NCBI GenBank assembly: GCA_030765065.1
Contig: CM060990.1
Coordinates: 5,264,001-5,328,000, forward strand
Direction: 5' to 3'
DNA: 64,000 bases
From: Deroplatys truncata
Taxonomy: Eukaryota > Arthropoda > Insecta > Mantodea > Mantidae
The translations under genes were made by a program, and so were the position numbers. The notes beneath the pieces were generated by a model, which saw only the letters and a list, made by a program, of their open reading frames with translations, was not told the origin of the DNA and made no database searches. How positions within the stretch are numbered: position 1 is the first letter of the stretch; the number at the start of each line of letters is the position of its first letter. This document shows, one piece after another, positions 22,508-33,290 of this stretch.

Positions 22508-22543
22508 TATAAATATGGTCATCTAGGGCATTGGACTTCATTG
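22508..22543 (+). promoter_or_regulatory. TATA box and initiator of the open polymerase copy, element A
   Basis: TATAAATA at 22508-22515 is followed by an arthropod-like initiator TTCATTG with its A at 22540, giving TATA-to-start spacing of about 32 bp. The predicted 5' leader is about 134 bp. The same pair occurs upstream of the other three polymerase copies. Confidence 0.65.
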
Positions 22544-22673
22544 TGCTAATTAGTCTTGAGGTGTTAACATCGTGTTCTCTCCAAGAATAATCAGCTTTCT
22601 AAAGTGGTATCAAGGTGAAGAGGTCTACATTTCATTGATCAGTGATTAATACGTTATTACATCAAGAATAAAG

Positions 22674-25600
22674 ATGAATAACTCAGCGTATAAGGATATT
22701 ATTCCAAGCGCTACTGGATATGCATGCGGAAAATGTGGGAAGAAGTTCCTCCGAGGTTATGACAAGAGAAGACACGAGATGAGCTGCAAGAAGCTCTTCA
22801 AATGTAAACATTGTAATGTAACCTTCAAAGATGGTTATAAAGGACAGCGACACGAAGATATATGTGAAATAAGCAGCCCTCAGGAGAAAAGAAGATTGGA
22901 GCCAACTAAACATCATTTGCTGTCAACAATGGAGGACTGTGATATGAAAGAATACGAAACTTCATTCGAAGGACGATTAAAATCGTATTTTATACGATGC
23001 GAGTCACCTAAGGACCTGAATATGTATCTACAAGAGGCAAAACAACGTATAATCCAGGATGTGCATAAAGAGCTTAGCATTCATAAGAGTGTTAAAATTA
23101 ATCTGCTGGCTGAGTGTCGATTTGTTAACAGTATTGGAGAAACCTGTGACAAAACATTTAAAACAAGGAATCATCCTGTTTTCCTAGAAACAGATCTGGA
23201 CTCAACACTGGAAGCGAAATTCAAGAAATTGGTGACTGAAATGGAGGAGTCTCAGCTTAAGGGTAGCAGCTGGGCTTTGCTTGCTGTGGAAGGAGTTCGA
23301 CTTCGTATCAACAAGTACAACCCGTTACGAGGAAGTAGCTACATACCACTACCGTCATCTGTCGGAGCTAAAGAAGCGTGTATAAACATTCAGAACTTTA
23401 CCGACGAGAAATGTTTCATGTACTCTATATTAGCTAAATTCATAGGGAAGAATGCACAGCGTGTGAACAAATACAAACAACTTCAAGACAAGTACGACTT
23501 CAGCTGTGTTTCCTACCCTACTCCGCTTTCTCAAACACCTAAATTTGAAAAGCTTAACAATATGTCTATTAACGTTTTCGGGCTGGATGAGAAGCACGAA
23601 GTGTATCCGATAAAGGTTGCTGATATTGAACTACCTGAACATCGTGACATGCTACTATTGAATGACAGCAGTGGAAAACATCACTACGTGTATATAAAGA
23701 ATTTTGAGAAACTCGTTCGACGTCAGAAAACTAACCATAATGGACGGGTTTATACTTGTAAGCGCTGCTTTACACATTTTGATGACCAGAGCGGACGAAG
23801 TGGACAGGAAAAACTACAAGAACATGTGTCCATCTGTATTCAACATGGTGTTGCAAGGGTAGTTATGCCTAGCAAGGAGAAAGCAATTGTACAGTTTAAA
23901 AATGTTGAGAGGATGCTGAAAGTACCTTATGTCATCTATGCTGATTTTGAGAGTATTCTCACTCCATGCCATACGTGTACACCCAATCCTGAAACTTCCT
24001 ATACAACCCCTTATCAAGAGCACACACCAATGAGCTTCTGTGTTTACATGAAGCCTACATCCAGTGTTGAACATCTCGAAACTGGGCTTCCTAAGCAACC
24101 CTATGTGTATCGTGGTGCTGATGCTGCTCAGAAGTTTATGCTGTACCTAACATCTCTTGCAAAAATGATTGATGACGTATACAAATCTGCTAAGCCTCTG
24201 AAACTTACGGATCAACAGCAAAAGAATTTCGAGTCTTCTTCAGCATGCTACTTGTGTGGAAAACCCTTTACAGAAAAGAACTATAAAGTACGCGACCATG
24301 ATCACATCAGCGGTGAATATCGTGGAAGTCTTCATAATGAATGTAAAACACCTAAATATTTACCAGTCTTCATGCATAACCTTAGCGGATATGACTCTCA
24401 TTTCATTGTTAAGGAGCTGGGTTGTACAAGTGAACGTGTGGAGGTAATTCCTAACTCTGAAGAAAGCTATATCTCATTCACCAAGTATGTAGGAGATATA
24501 AAGCTTCGATTTGTGGATAGCTTCCGATTCCTCAGTACAAGCTTGGATAAGCTGGTAAAAAATCTAACCTCGTATCCTGAAACGCTAAAGTACTTTGGAG
24601 AAGACAAATTGAAGTTGATGACCCGTAGGGGTGTATTTCCATATGATTTTTTTACGTCATGGGATGCCCTGAACGAGACCTGCTTGCCTCCTAAGGACTC
24701 CTTCTACAATAGATTAAATGAAGAAGAAATTACTGATACTGACTACGATCATGCTAGAAATGTATGGGAGCTGTTTAATGTGAGAAACCTGGGAGAGTAC
24801 AGCGATTTCTACTTAACTTCGGATGTACTTCTTCTAGCTGACGTCTTTGAGACGTTCAGAGAGCAAACCCTCAAAACACATAAAGTCGATCCGGCCCATT
24901 ATTTTACCTCTCCAGGTCCTACATGGGACGCTATGTTACTGTATACTGGAATTAAGTTAGAGCTGTTACAAGATTATGATCAACCACTCATGGTGGAATC
25001 AGGTATAAGAGGAGGTTTATGTCAAGATTCTCATCGGTATGCCGAGGCTAATAACACTTATATGGACAAGTTTGATCCGTCGAGACCAACCCAATTTATC
25101 ACATACGAGGACGCTAATAACCATTATGGGTGGGCAATGTGTCACGCCCTTCCTTTTGGTGGATTTCAGTGGGTTTTGCCTGAAGAAATCAACTTAGAAA
25201 TACTACCAGAAGATGATACTCATGGGTACATATTAGAAGTCGACATCGAGTATCCTGCAGAACTTCACGATCTACACAACGATCTACCTTTCCTGCCAGA
25301 GTGTATGAAACCATTGGAAGCATCTACAAAGAAACTGATACCCCATCTTGGACCTCGAAAGAAGTATGTAGTGCATTACATGGCTTTGAAGCAAGCTCTT
25401 AGTCATGGACTACGACTAACAAAAATCCATCTTGTGCTACAATTCCTACAGTCTCGGTGGTTGAAACCTTATGTGGAATTTAACAACAGGCTACGACAAC
25501 AAGCTGCAAATGATTTCGAGAAGGATCTCTACAAACTCTTTAACAACGCCATGTTTGGAAAAACTATGGAGAACCTGCGTAACCGTGTGGATATAAGACT

Positions 25601-26315
25601 GGTGACCAATGAAAAAATTCTAGAGAAGCTGATAGCCAAGCCTACGTTTATCGACAGAACGGTATATGCTGCTAATCTAGCTGCTGTTTATATGGCTTCT
25701 CGTCAGATTGTATTCAACAAGCCTATATACATTAGTATGAGTGTGTTAGACATCTCCAAGACATTAATGTATAACTATCATTACGACGTGTTGTTGCCTT
25801 ATTATGGAGCTGAAAACCTGAAGCTTATGTATATGGACACTGATTCATTCATTCATCGTGTAACAACTGAAGATGTGTACCAGGACAAGCTACGTTTTCT
25901 TGAGCATCTCGATACATCTGATTACCCTGTCAATCATATATGCCACTCTACTCAGAACAAGAAGGTATTGGGAAAATTTAAAGATGAGGCTAATAGCAAA
26001 ATCATCCTACGCTTTGTTGGACTACGTCCTAAGATGTATGCCATAGATATTCAGGGATCAATGATAAAAAAGATTAAAGATATAAAACGTAGCGCTATTA
26101 AGCAGTACATTTCGTTTGACAGCTATACAGACTGTCTTAAAACCTGTGAAATCATCAGAACGCCCATGAATCTAATCCTATCGCAAAAGCACGCTGTTAC
26201 CACAGTACAAGTGAATAAAATTACATTGAATCCCTTTGATGATAAAAGAGTTATTGCCGAGGATGGAGTAACTACCTATGCGTATGGACATTACAGTATT
26301 ACAAACAGTGCTTAA
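22674..26315 (+). CDS. Protein-primed (Polinton-type) family-B DNA polymerase, element A right copy
   Basis: Open for 1213 codons, intronless. It probably replicates the element's own DNA from its termini. Residues about 17-38 and 44-65 form two C-x2-C-x12-H-x4-C fingers, and a third C-x2-C...H-x4-C cluster lies near 362-392. The 3'-5' exonuclease shows YADFES (D424, E426) and HNLSGYDSHF (about 566-575). Between them is an endonuclease VII-like insert (CYLCGKPF near 524, DHDH near 541, HNEC near 555). Polymerase motif A is YEDANN (D813), the KxxNNxxFG-like motif is FNNAMFGKTMEN (about 954-965), motif C is YMDTDS (D1055, D1057) and KMY is near 1120. Odd points: four residues present after HNEC in element B are missing here, and the motif A neighbour is His (NNHYG) where the other copies have Gln. 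The ATG is the first in frame and is conserved in all four arms. A terminal-protein domain could lie in the N-terminal 400 residues but is not recognisable. Confidence 0.93.
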   Translation: MNNSAYKDIIPSATGYACGKCGKKFLRGYDKRRHEMSCKKLFKCKHCNVTFKDGYKGQRHEDICEISSPQEKRRLEPTKHHLLSTMEDCDMKEYETSFEGRLKSYFIRCESPKDLNMYLQEAKQRIIQDVHKELSIHKSVKINLLAECRFVNSIGETCDKTFKTRNHPVFLETDLDSTLEAKFKKLVTEMEESQLKGSSWALLAVEGVRLRINKYNPLRGSSYIPLPSSVGAKEACINIQNFTDEKCFMYSILAKFIGKNAQRVNKYKQLQDKYDFSCVSYPTPLSQTPKFEKLNNMSINVFGLDEKHEVYPIKVADIELPEHRDMLLLNDSSGKHHYVYIKNFEKLVRRQKTNHNGRVYTCKRCFTHFDDQSGRSGQEKLQEHVSICIQHGVARVVMPSKEKAIVQFKNVERMLKVPYVIYADFESILTPCHTCTPNPETSYTTPYQEHTPMSFCVYMKPTSSVEHLETGLPKQPYVYRGADAAQKFMLYLTSLAKMIDDVYKSAKPLKLTDQQQKNFESSSACYLCGKPFTEKNYKVRDHDHISGEYRGSLHNECKTPKYLPVFMHNLSGYDSHFIVKELGCTSERVEVIPNSEESYISFTKYVGDIKLRFVDSFRFLSTSLDKLVKNLTSYPETLKYFGEDKLKLMTRRGVFPYDFFTSWDALNETCLPPKDSFYNRLNEEEITDTDYDHARNVWELFNVRNLGEYSDFYLTSDVLLLADVFETFREQTLKTHKVDPAHYFTSPGPTWDAMLLYTGIKLELLQDYDQPLMVESGIRGGLCQDSHRYAEANNTYMDKFDPSRPTQFITYEDANNHYGWAMCHALPFGGFQWVLPEEINLEILPEDDTHGYILEVDIEYPAELHDLHNDLPFLPECMKPLEASTKKLIPHLGPRKKYVVHYMALKQALSHGLRLTKIHLVLQFLQSRWLKPYVEFNNRLRQQAANDFEKDLYKLFNNAMFGKTMENLRNRVDIRLVTNEKILEKLIAKPTFIDRTVYAANLAAVYMASRQIVFNKPIYISMSVLDISKTLMYNYHYDVLLPYYGAENLKLMYMDTDSFIHRVTTEDVYQDKLRFLEHLDTSDYPVNHICHSTQNKKVLGKFKDEANSKIILRFVGLRPKMYAIDIQGSMIKKIKDIKRSAIKQYISFDSYTDCLKTCEIIRTPMNLILSQKHAVTTVQVNKITLNPFDDKRVIAEDGVTTYAYGHYSITNSA

Positions 26316-26487
26316 GAGAATGCAAGTTAAAGATAAAGATTTTCTCGTGAGTCTACAATCTTAGAAAATTAAGTTTACTCACGTGCTGTGTATGCAACTA
26401 GCAGCCGTCCGATGAAGAAAGAAGAAGATGGAAGGGGAGGTGTTAACCCTGCCATTAGGAGCAATCCTAGTGCTAGTCTCAAGCCTA

Positions 26488-26493
26488 AATAAA
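26488..26493 (+). terminator. Candidate polyadenylation signal, element A right polymerase
   Basis: AATAAA about 170 bp after the stop codon. The three other arms have AGATAAA at this position, so the signal is perfect only beside this open copy. Confidence 0.45.
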
Positions 26494-26689
26494 AGGGGAG
26501 AGGCACGTACGACGGACTAAATTAAGGTATGTTGATGCATGGCTTTTCATTTTTAAACCCACAGGCAGTTTATCCCTCTCAGCCTCGTCCACTAGCTGTT
26601 TAACATATAAAAGGTTTGTAAGATTTAGAAAAAAAGTATATAAAGTGCTGTAACGTTGGATGCTAAATGTTTATAATCTAATTACTCTC

Positions 26690-27870
26690 TATATTACATG
26701 AGTACCTGTGATACTATCTGAATTACCTGTTAAAATGACTTAAATACCTGTAATACAACTCGAATCAAGTGAAATTACATTAAATAGCTCTGATACGAAA
26801 CCCTGATCATTGAATCTAGCCTCCTGTGATACTAGCTGAGTTACTCTAAACACCTATGATGCTTGAATCGCCCAAATACCTAGACACTATCTGAATTACC
26901 TGTTAAAATGACACAAATAACATTGATACAACCCTAATCACCTGCATTTACATTAAGTAGCTGTGATACAAATCTCTGATCGAAATTATCACGAGCATCT
27001 GTGAAACTATGCTGATTACTCAAATACTTACGATATTACCTGAACTATCTGTAAAATACGAAACTAGGCTATAACCAACCCCTGGAACCTACCCTCCTGT
27101 AATGCTTGCTTAATTACTCTAAACACCTATGTTACTTGAATTTTCCTAAATACCTACGATACCCTCTGAATTACCTGTGAAATATGAAACTATGCTATAC
27201 CCAACCCTGGAATCTAACCTCCTGTGATACTAGCTGAATTAGCCTAAATACCTACGATACTAGCTGAATTACCTGTGAAATCATGCATAACTATGATGCA
27301 GTTAGCCTCTGGAATCTAGCCTCCTGTGATGCTTGCTTAATTACTCTAAACACCTATGTTACTTGAATTATCCTAAATACCTACGATACCCTCTGAATTA
27401 CCTGTGAAATATGAAACTATGCTGTACCCAACCCTGGAATCTAACCTCCTGTGATGCTAGCTGAATTAGCCTGAATACCTACGATACTAGCTGAATTACC
27501 TGTGAAATCATGCATAGCTATGATGCAGTTAGCCTTTGGAATCTAGCCTCCTGTGATACTAGCTGAATTAGCTTAAATGCTCACGATACTGGCTGAATTG
27601 CCTGTGAAATACGACACTAAGCTATATCCAACCCTAGAATCTATCCTCTTGTGATACTAGCTGAATTAGCCTAAATACCTACGATACTAGCTGAATTACC
27701 TGTGAAATCATGCAGAGCCATGATGCAGTTAGCCTCTGGAATCTATCTTCCTGTGATACTAGATGAATTACCTAAATACATACGATACTAGCTGAATTAC
27801 CTGTGAAATCATACACTGCTATGATACAGTCAGCCTCTTGCAATACTAGCTGAATTACTTACCTGTTAGT
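26690..27870. repeat. AATTCAGCTAGTATC repeat block, element A right arm
   Basis: Complement units (GATACTAGCTGAATT) with linkers as in the left arm. No gene is seen. Confidence 0.85.
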
Positions 27871-27885
27871 GTGAGTGGGTTAGCT

Positions 27886-28120
27886 TTTCCCGTTGCAGGT
27901 CACCTTTTTCCCTTTATGGCTCACCTTTTTCCCTTTGGTGGTCACCTTTTTCCCTTTGGTGGTCACTTTTTTCCCTTTACTGGTCACCTTTTTCCCTTTG
28001 CTGGTCACCTTTTTCCCTTTGCTAGTCACATTTTTCCCTTTGCTGGTCACATTTTCCCTTTGTGGGTCACCTTTTTCCCTGAGCAGTCACCTTTTGCCCT
28101 GAACTAGTCACCTTTTCCCT
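27886..28120. repeat. 21-bp minisatellite, element A right arm
   Basis: Complement units, TTTTTCCCTTTGCTGGTCAC. There are fewer units than in the left arm, so the copy number has diverged between the two arms. Confidence 0.92.
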
Positions 28121-28129
28121 GAATGGGTT

Positions 28130-28823
28130 ACGTGATGGGCATGTCTAGAACATTGACATGAAACATATTTTCATGAAGTTCTCGCTTAAAGTCGCTTTCA
28201 AGGTCTAGTATCTCCCTCCTATTCCATATCTCTGCTGTATATAAGTCCATATTCCTACTGCTACACTACCTGTCTAGCCTACCGACTCTCCTCGTTTTCC
28301 TATACTTCTCATATAAACCATACTCTACTCTCAACCACTGTCTAGTCTAGCACCTCTTCCCGTATCCCCTGCCTCTCATATTGCGTATTCCCCCTCCTGC
28401 CCCCTGTCTAGCTGAGTATCTCCTTGGTTTCCTATCTAACATATATAGAACACATTCTACCTTCAACATCTGTCTATTCTAGCATAGGATCTCTCCGTTT
28501 TCTCGTCTCCTTATAAACGTATACTCAACCTCCTTAGCTTAATACCTCTCCTCGTTTTCCTACACCTCTCATATAAAACGCCATATTCTACCCTTCAAGT
28601 CCTGTTTAGTATACCATCTTTCCTTGTATGCCCTATCTCTCTCGTATAAAGCATATCCCTCCCTCCTTTAGCATCTGACTAGCCTAGCATCAGGCCTGGT
28701 ATTCCCTATCTCGCCCATATAAACGCATTTTCCTCCTTGAACCGTCGCATCTACCCTCGTTTTCCCTATCCTTTCCCATATAAACGCAAAAAACTGTGCT
28801 CGATCTCTCTATATATACCTACT
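28130..28823. repeat. Element A right end repeats and terminus
   Basis: Diverged end repeats (CTGTCTAGCCTAGC and CTCATATAAACC variants) leading to the conserved outermost about 90 bp and the terminal CCTACT. Confidence 0.75.
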
Positions 28824-28829
28824 AATGTA
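28824..28829. other. Target-site duplication of element A, right copy
   Basis: AATGTA, identical to 12286-12291. Confidence 0.85.
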
Positions 28830-30584
28830 CTTACTTCCTTTCTTCTATTTAAACAATTATCTGATATCCTATGTAAAATGTGAGATGTGTACGGATATTG
28901 CCTCAGTTTTCACCTGGTTCTGTCCTCAGCTCTCTTGCGGAGAACTATAGACTCTTTATTGACACAACTGTACTTTGAATTAGGGAATTTCCGTTTTTGT
29001 GCATTTACATTTGTCTCTGTTATTAGTGCGTTGGTCTTTACATTGCTGGTGGATGGTGAGTGAGGCAATGGTGTAGAGGTATGTGCGAGTGTGTTTTCCA
29101 TAAATGGAAGTTTGTAACGTAGTTTCTCGTGGGAGATCGCATTCTAATGCTTATCTATGGTAAATTCAAGGTAATCAAATTTATATGCGTTAGTCCATAT
29201 TGTTCACATATCGCAGCCATGTGTTGCATTGCTTAGTACATTGGTTTTTAAATCTTCTAATTAGATATTGCGGCAGTATCTCCTCCTGTCCGATGTTGTG
29301 GTGGTTTTTAATGCCCGTTGCTCGCGGCTTACCTTGCTGCATCCTCCACGTTGGCTCCCGATGTTCGCAGTATGCTGCTTCTCCGCATTTTTTATCCTCG
29401 GCTAGCTGCAGTAATTTCTAAACTATGTGGGAGCATGCACTTTTCCTGGGTAAAGTAAACGTAGATCTCGGGTGGTGGTAATGGAGAAAATAGACGTGCT
29501 TTCGTTACTAAAAGACGACACTGCAGCTTCTTTTATTTAGCAACTTCTGATGGTACACAACCCTGATATTTTCGCCGTTAAAACACTGTCCACTGCTGTT
29601 GAAACACGGCGCAGATATGACACGAAGTTTAAATATGCTTATTATATCTCTTTATGCGTAGCGATCCTTATGTATGTTGCGAAAACTGTCTTAATTCACT
29701 TTTGGCGCGATATCTCTCAAACATCCTGCAGCATCTCTCCCTGCCTGTAGTTTTGCAAAAGACCAAATGACAAATGACCACGAATTTGTTCCTAACAGAT
29801 CAATTTATAGTCGCAGGCTTCTGGGGCTGCTTCTTTTCCTATTGGTCCATTTTTAGCGCCACTCAACGCGTCTCACTATTTCATATAAACTTACAGGGAT
29901 CTCATTGGTACAAATTTAGCATAAATCGCGGCTTTTCCTAAATTCAACGTTAAGTTTGTTGTCTCTCTCACTTGGTCACGGCGAATTATCGTATAAAGGA
30001 ACAAAGACTCTACACCCTCGTTGTATGAACAATGCCCCTGCGACCAGAGAGACATCGTAAAACTAGACTTTCTGCCTTCAAAGACACTATTGCTGCAGCT
30101 AAGACATTTCGTCGTGGACAGTATTTTAACATAGCGCTTAAATTATTTACATTAAACAATTTATAACTCCTCTAATATTAGTAACCTAAATACATACATA
30201 TAGTTAGATCACCCTTCTTAAACTATACAAACAGTAAAAGGAAAAGATATGTACATAGCATGATTTAACATCAATAAAATTAATTAATCAAATTATCTAT
30301 AATTACATTTCTCGGGCTCAGCCTAGAGTTGCCGTTTCAATATATGTTAGCGATGACGGGAAAGTAGTACCGATAATTGTTGATGAAATCAGCCTTGAAA
30401 ATCTGTAAAGTGAAATAATTGAAAGGACAGTGAGAACTCGATTTTATCCATTCTTTTGGAAGTGGGCATCAAGTTGAAGTTCTATGAATTCTAAAGGCTT
30501 CTTTTGAGGGTATCCGAGTGAAAAGACAACACATTATATTCCTGAATGAGATTATTAGTCACCTGATTATGTCTACAAAGTGTT
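28830..30584. other. Intergenic sequence, nothing recognised
   Basis: About 1.75 kb of unique A/T-rich sequence. Short frames (for example 29200-29421 and 29550-29750) carry no family motif. Confidence 0.5.
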
Positions 30585-30587
30585 TAG

Positions 30588-31765
30588 TGTGGCGTGCGCC
30601 AACCTAGAGTAAGCTCTACTTCCGCAGTAAACCGCTATTAAAGTCAACAATCGGCAACTTCCATACGAGAGTAAATTACTCTTGAAGTATTTTGTTCCTT
30701 TCAGATACTCCCAGAGTAAATTATCACAGAAGTAAATTTCGGAGAACACCGTCATGCAGTATGTTACTATGGAAAGAAGCTCTCGCAACCCGAATAGAGT
30801 GACTCACCTGTCAATTGAACTAGAATAGCATATAAAATTTGGAGGAAGATATTTTGACGTGTTCATGGATTACTTAGATTACATGGACAATCTAACTAAG
30901 AGAACAGGAATGTAATAGTGCATACAGTACAGGTAAGACAAATCCATATGATACTTATACAGAGAGTTCAAGGAATGTTAAATCTTTTACATTCCTTTTG
31001 AACCTGCTTGGAGAGCATTTACAATAAAACTCAAGACAGGAATTCAGCTGTATCACCCAAATTGCAATTGTTATGCATCATGCAGTGTTTCGTACCGGAG
31101 CATTTCAGATAGTTACAGGCGAGCTTATAAACATTCACTGTATGCCTGCTGGTTGTATATTTCAGCGCTTCTGAGCTTAAGAGCTAGGCACATAAATACA
31201 TATACATGAGTGTTCAGAAAATAAAAGGCAAATCATCTTCACTTTTGGAGGTTCCCCACACATTGTGGGTGCGATTAACTGCATGCATGTTCCCATTTTG
31301 TGCCCATTCGGCGAAAATGGTGAACTTTTCTGAAATCAGGAAGGGTATTTGTTCAACATACAAGTCATCTGCAATGCAAATATGAAGTTTAGGAACATTG
31401 TTTACAAAGAATTTTAATGCTCAAAGCATTAAACTCATCCATCACGACTTTCCAGGCATTTCTCTTCCAGCACCTTTACATCATGTTTTGGCAGTCTGAA
31501 TTGTTTAAATGAATGTTCATTATTTCTACCAACAGTCACTTATCTCGTTCGCTGACGTTTTCGCCCCTTTTCCTATCGCCAATGAACTAATCCATGATCG
31601 CTTCAACCAAAACAATACTCCGGGAGTAATGAGCTCTTACTTCCGTAGTCGTAACTAAATGAGCTTTCCAACGTTACTTCCGGAGTAAATTGCTTCCGTA
31701 GTACGGACTTCTTCAGTAAATGTTACTTCCGAAGTAGTTTACTCCAACAAGGCTCACACTGCCCT
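30588..31765 (+). mobile_element. PIF/Harbinger-like DNA transposon relic
   Basis: The edges are imperfect inverted repeats. AGTGTGGCG...AGTAAGCTCTACTTCCG at the left matches the complement of CGGAAGT/CGAAGTAGTTTACTCC...GGCTCACACT at the right. Further GTTACTTCCG/GGAGTAA pieces form subterminal repeats on both sides. The interior carries a Harbinger transposase fragment. The expected 3-bp target duplication (TTA) is plausible but not certain because the left end has decayed. Confidence 0.6.
31240..31510 (+). pseudogene. Harbinger (HARBI1-like, DDE_Tnp_4) transposase fragment
   Basis: A + strand frame contains GSPHIVGAINCMHVPIL and then EIRKGICSTYKSS. These match the Harbinger core 'x-G-A-I-D-G-T-H-I/V-x-I' followed by 'N-R-K-G-x-Y-S'. 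The catalytic Asp of the first motif is replaced by Asn (AIN instead of AID), and stops follow, so it is inactive. Flanking parts of the roughly 350-residue protein are missing or too decayed to read. Confidence 0.6.
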
Positions 31766-32558
31766 TAGAGTATCTAAAGTTTAAGGAACATTCCTTCCAC
31801 CTTGTTATAATTGCTCCACTCTAAACAGCCAACTCTATGTAAACACATGACGTATTATCTAGCCCGCGATACGAGGGAAATCATGACATATGGTACCTTA
31901 AGGGCGCGATTATCTGTCACCTTTAAGGAGGTATATTAATCAACCATAGTTGCAAACCTTTTATTAATATGGATTGTAAAACTAAAGTCGGCTGCAGCTT
32001 CCGTTTATTTCGGTGTACTGTCGTTCACCTCATGATAAACATGGTTGCTTCTAGTAGCACTGTCAGATTGGCGAATGAAAGTAGTGAAGCATTCTGAAGG
32101 CGAATGATGAATTGCATTGAATGTTTTTAACAAACCAATGCAGGAGAATCCAACTGTAGTTTGGAATAACATTATTAAACAAATCGCAGATTATCATGTA
32201 TTTCCATTGGTGCGTTGCATGTAGAGCATTGCAAACGCAACGAAGAAAAGAAACAGGAGTACGCCAGAATTGGAATAGGTGAATGACTGCACCAGCTTTC
32301 TTTAATAACGAACCGCCAACGTTTGACAAATTCTTAAATTTCGTCAACAATGATCCTACATTCCCTCATTTTAAGCGATCCGACTTGTCTTTCATAAATT
32401 AATGCTAGAAATTAGGCCTAGCTTTGTGAAGAGAAATAGAGTGAATGCATAGGTAATTAATGACAAGAGGATATCGTGATAGATTTTTGCACCTCTTTCC
32501 GATAATGATGTAGCCACAACTATCCTGTTTTAATTACAACCCAGCCTTTATTTCGGTG

Positions 32559-32623
<65 letters not shown>

Positions 32624-33059
32624 AATAGTACACCATTCTATTGCATTATAAACACGAGACTTGGGTTCAGGTGACCTTTGTTTATGTTTGTTCCTCACAG
32701 CTGAACACGAGGCTAAAGCGAAGGGATACCAAATGTTTTGTTTACATAAATTCCTGTTCTAAGGCTGGATCGATTAGATACTTTGCTACAAGAATGAAGA
32801 TTTCTGGGAGCCAGAAAAGAATCTGTTATCACGGGCCATGGAAAATTACCCCTCCCCGCAAATCTATTCCTTTACTTTTTGTTGCTTATATCAATATTTA
32901 TTTAATCGAAGTTTTAATGTTATTTGTTTAGCCATTCAAAGCTACGTGAACTCCCAGATAGCCTAAACGACCAACATTTTGGCTTCTTCTGGTCCCGTAA
33001 GTTTATGGTAATTAATTGTTCTTTCACGCAAGCCATGTGTAGGACAAGATTGGAAAGGT
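31766..33059. other. Intergenic sequence with ATT microsatellite
   Basis: Apart from the (TTA)n array at 32560-32622, I see no feature in this stretch. Confidence 0.5.
32560..32622. repeat. (TTA)n microsatellite
   Basis: About 21 uninterrupted TTA/ATT triplets. Confidence 0.97.
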
Positions 33060-33070
33060 AAAATCAGACC

Positions 33071-33192
33071 AAAAATTCAATGCCATAGCCGGGATTTGAA
33101 ACAGGGATCTTCCGGTTTCCGTCCGATTGCTCTAACAGTTAGAAGGAAAACGGAAGATCCGTAGTTCAAATCCCGGCTACGGAATTAATTTT
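33071..33192 (-). repeat. tRNA-like inverted repeat (SINE-derived hairpin)
   Basis: Two arms of about 50 bp (33071-33120 and 33144-33192) are reverse complements with few mismatches, separated by a 23-bp loop. Read on the minus strand from the loop, GTTAGAGCAATCGG resembles a tRNA D-arm/A box and TTTCAAATCCCGGCTA a T-arm/B box. It therefore looks like the tRNA-derived head of a SINE with its 3' half copied in inverse orientation. No complete tRNA gene is claimed. Confidence 0.6.
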
Positions 33193-33290
33193 TCAGTCTC
33201 ATTCTATCTTTCCTTGGCTGTAAGTGTACCGGGGTACTCGGAATCAATTGCAAGGGGATAAATTATACTGAGAGCTTTTAGGAAGCGTCA

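Larger units (their letters stand above)
12292..28823. mobile_element. Element A: giant palindromic polymerase-only Polinton-like element
   Basis: Seen: 16,532 bp made of two inverted arms (12292-20430 and 20508-28823) around a 77-bp centre. The termini are AGTAGGTATATATAGAGA on the left and its near-complement on the right, with a perfect 6-bp duplication AATGTA outside. Each arm carries one family-B DNA polymerase gene transcribed outward from the centre, a broken copy on the left and an open one on the right. Known: Polintons/Mavericks have 6-bp target duplications, 5'-AG termini, terminal inverted repeats and a protein-primed PolB, but also an integrase, an ATPase, a protease and capsid genes. 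None of those others is seen here. Inferred: a polymerase-only derivative whose insertion used an integrase supplied in trans. A broader relative of PolB-bearing virus-like elements cannot be excluded. Confidence 0.88.
20508..28823. repeat. Element A right inverted arm
   Basis: Mirror of the left arm with the same block order toward the right end. It carries the open polymerase copy and a longer GGT triplet tract (21961-22000). It ends in CCTACT at 28823. Confidence 0.9.

Noticed and set aside
12292..28823. Palindrome as an assembly or inverted-duplication artefact
   Set aside because: The arms differ by many private indels and substitutions, the ends carry a target duplication, and a second diverged copy with the same architecture sits elsewhere in the window.
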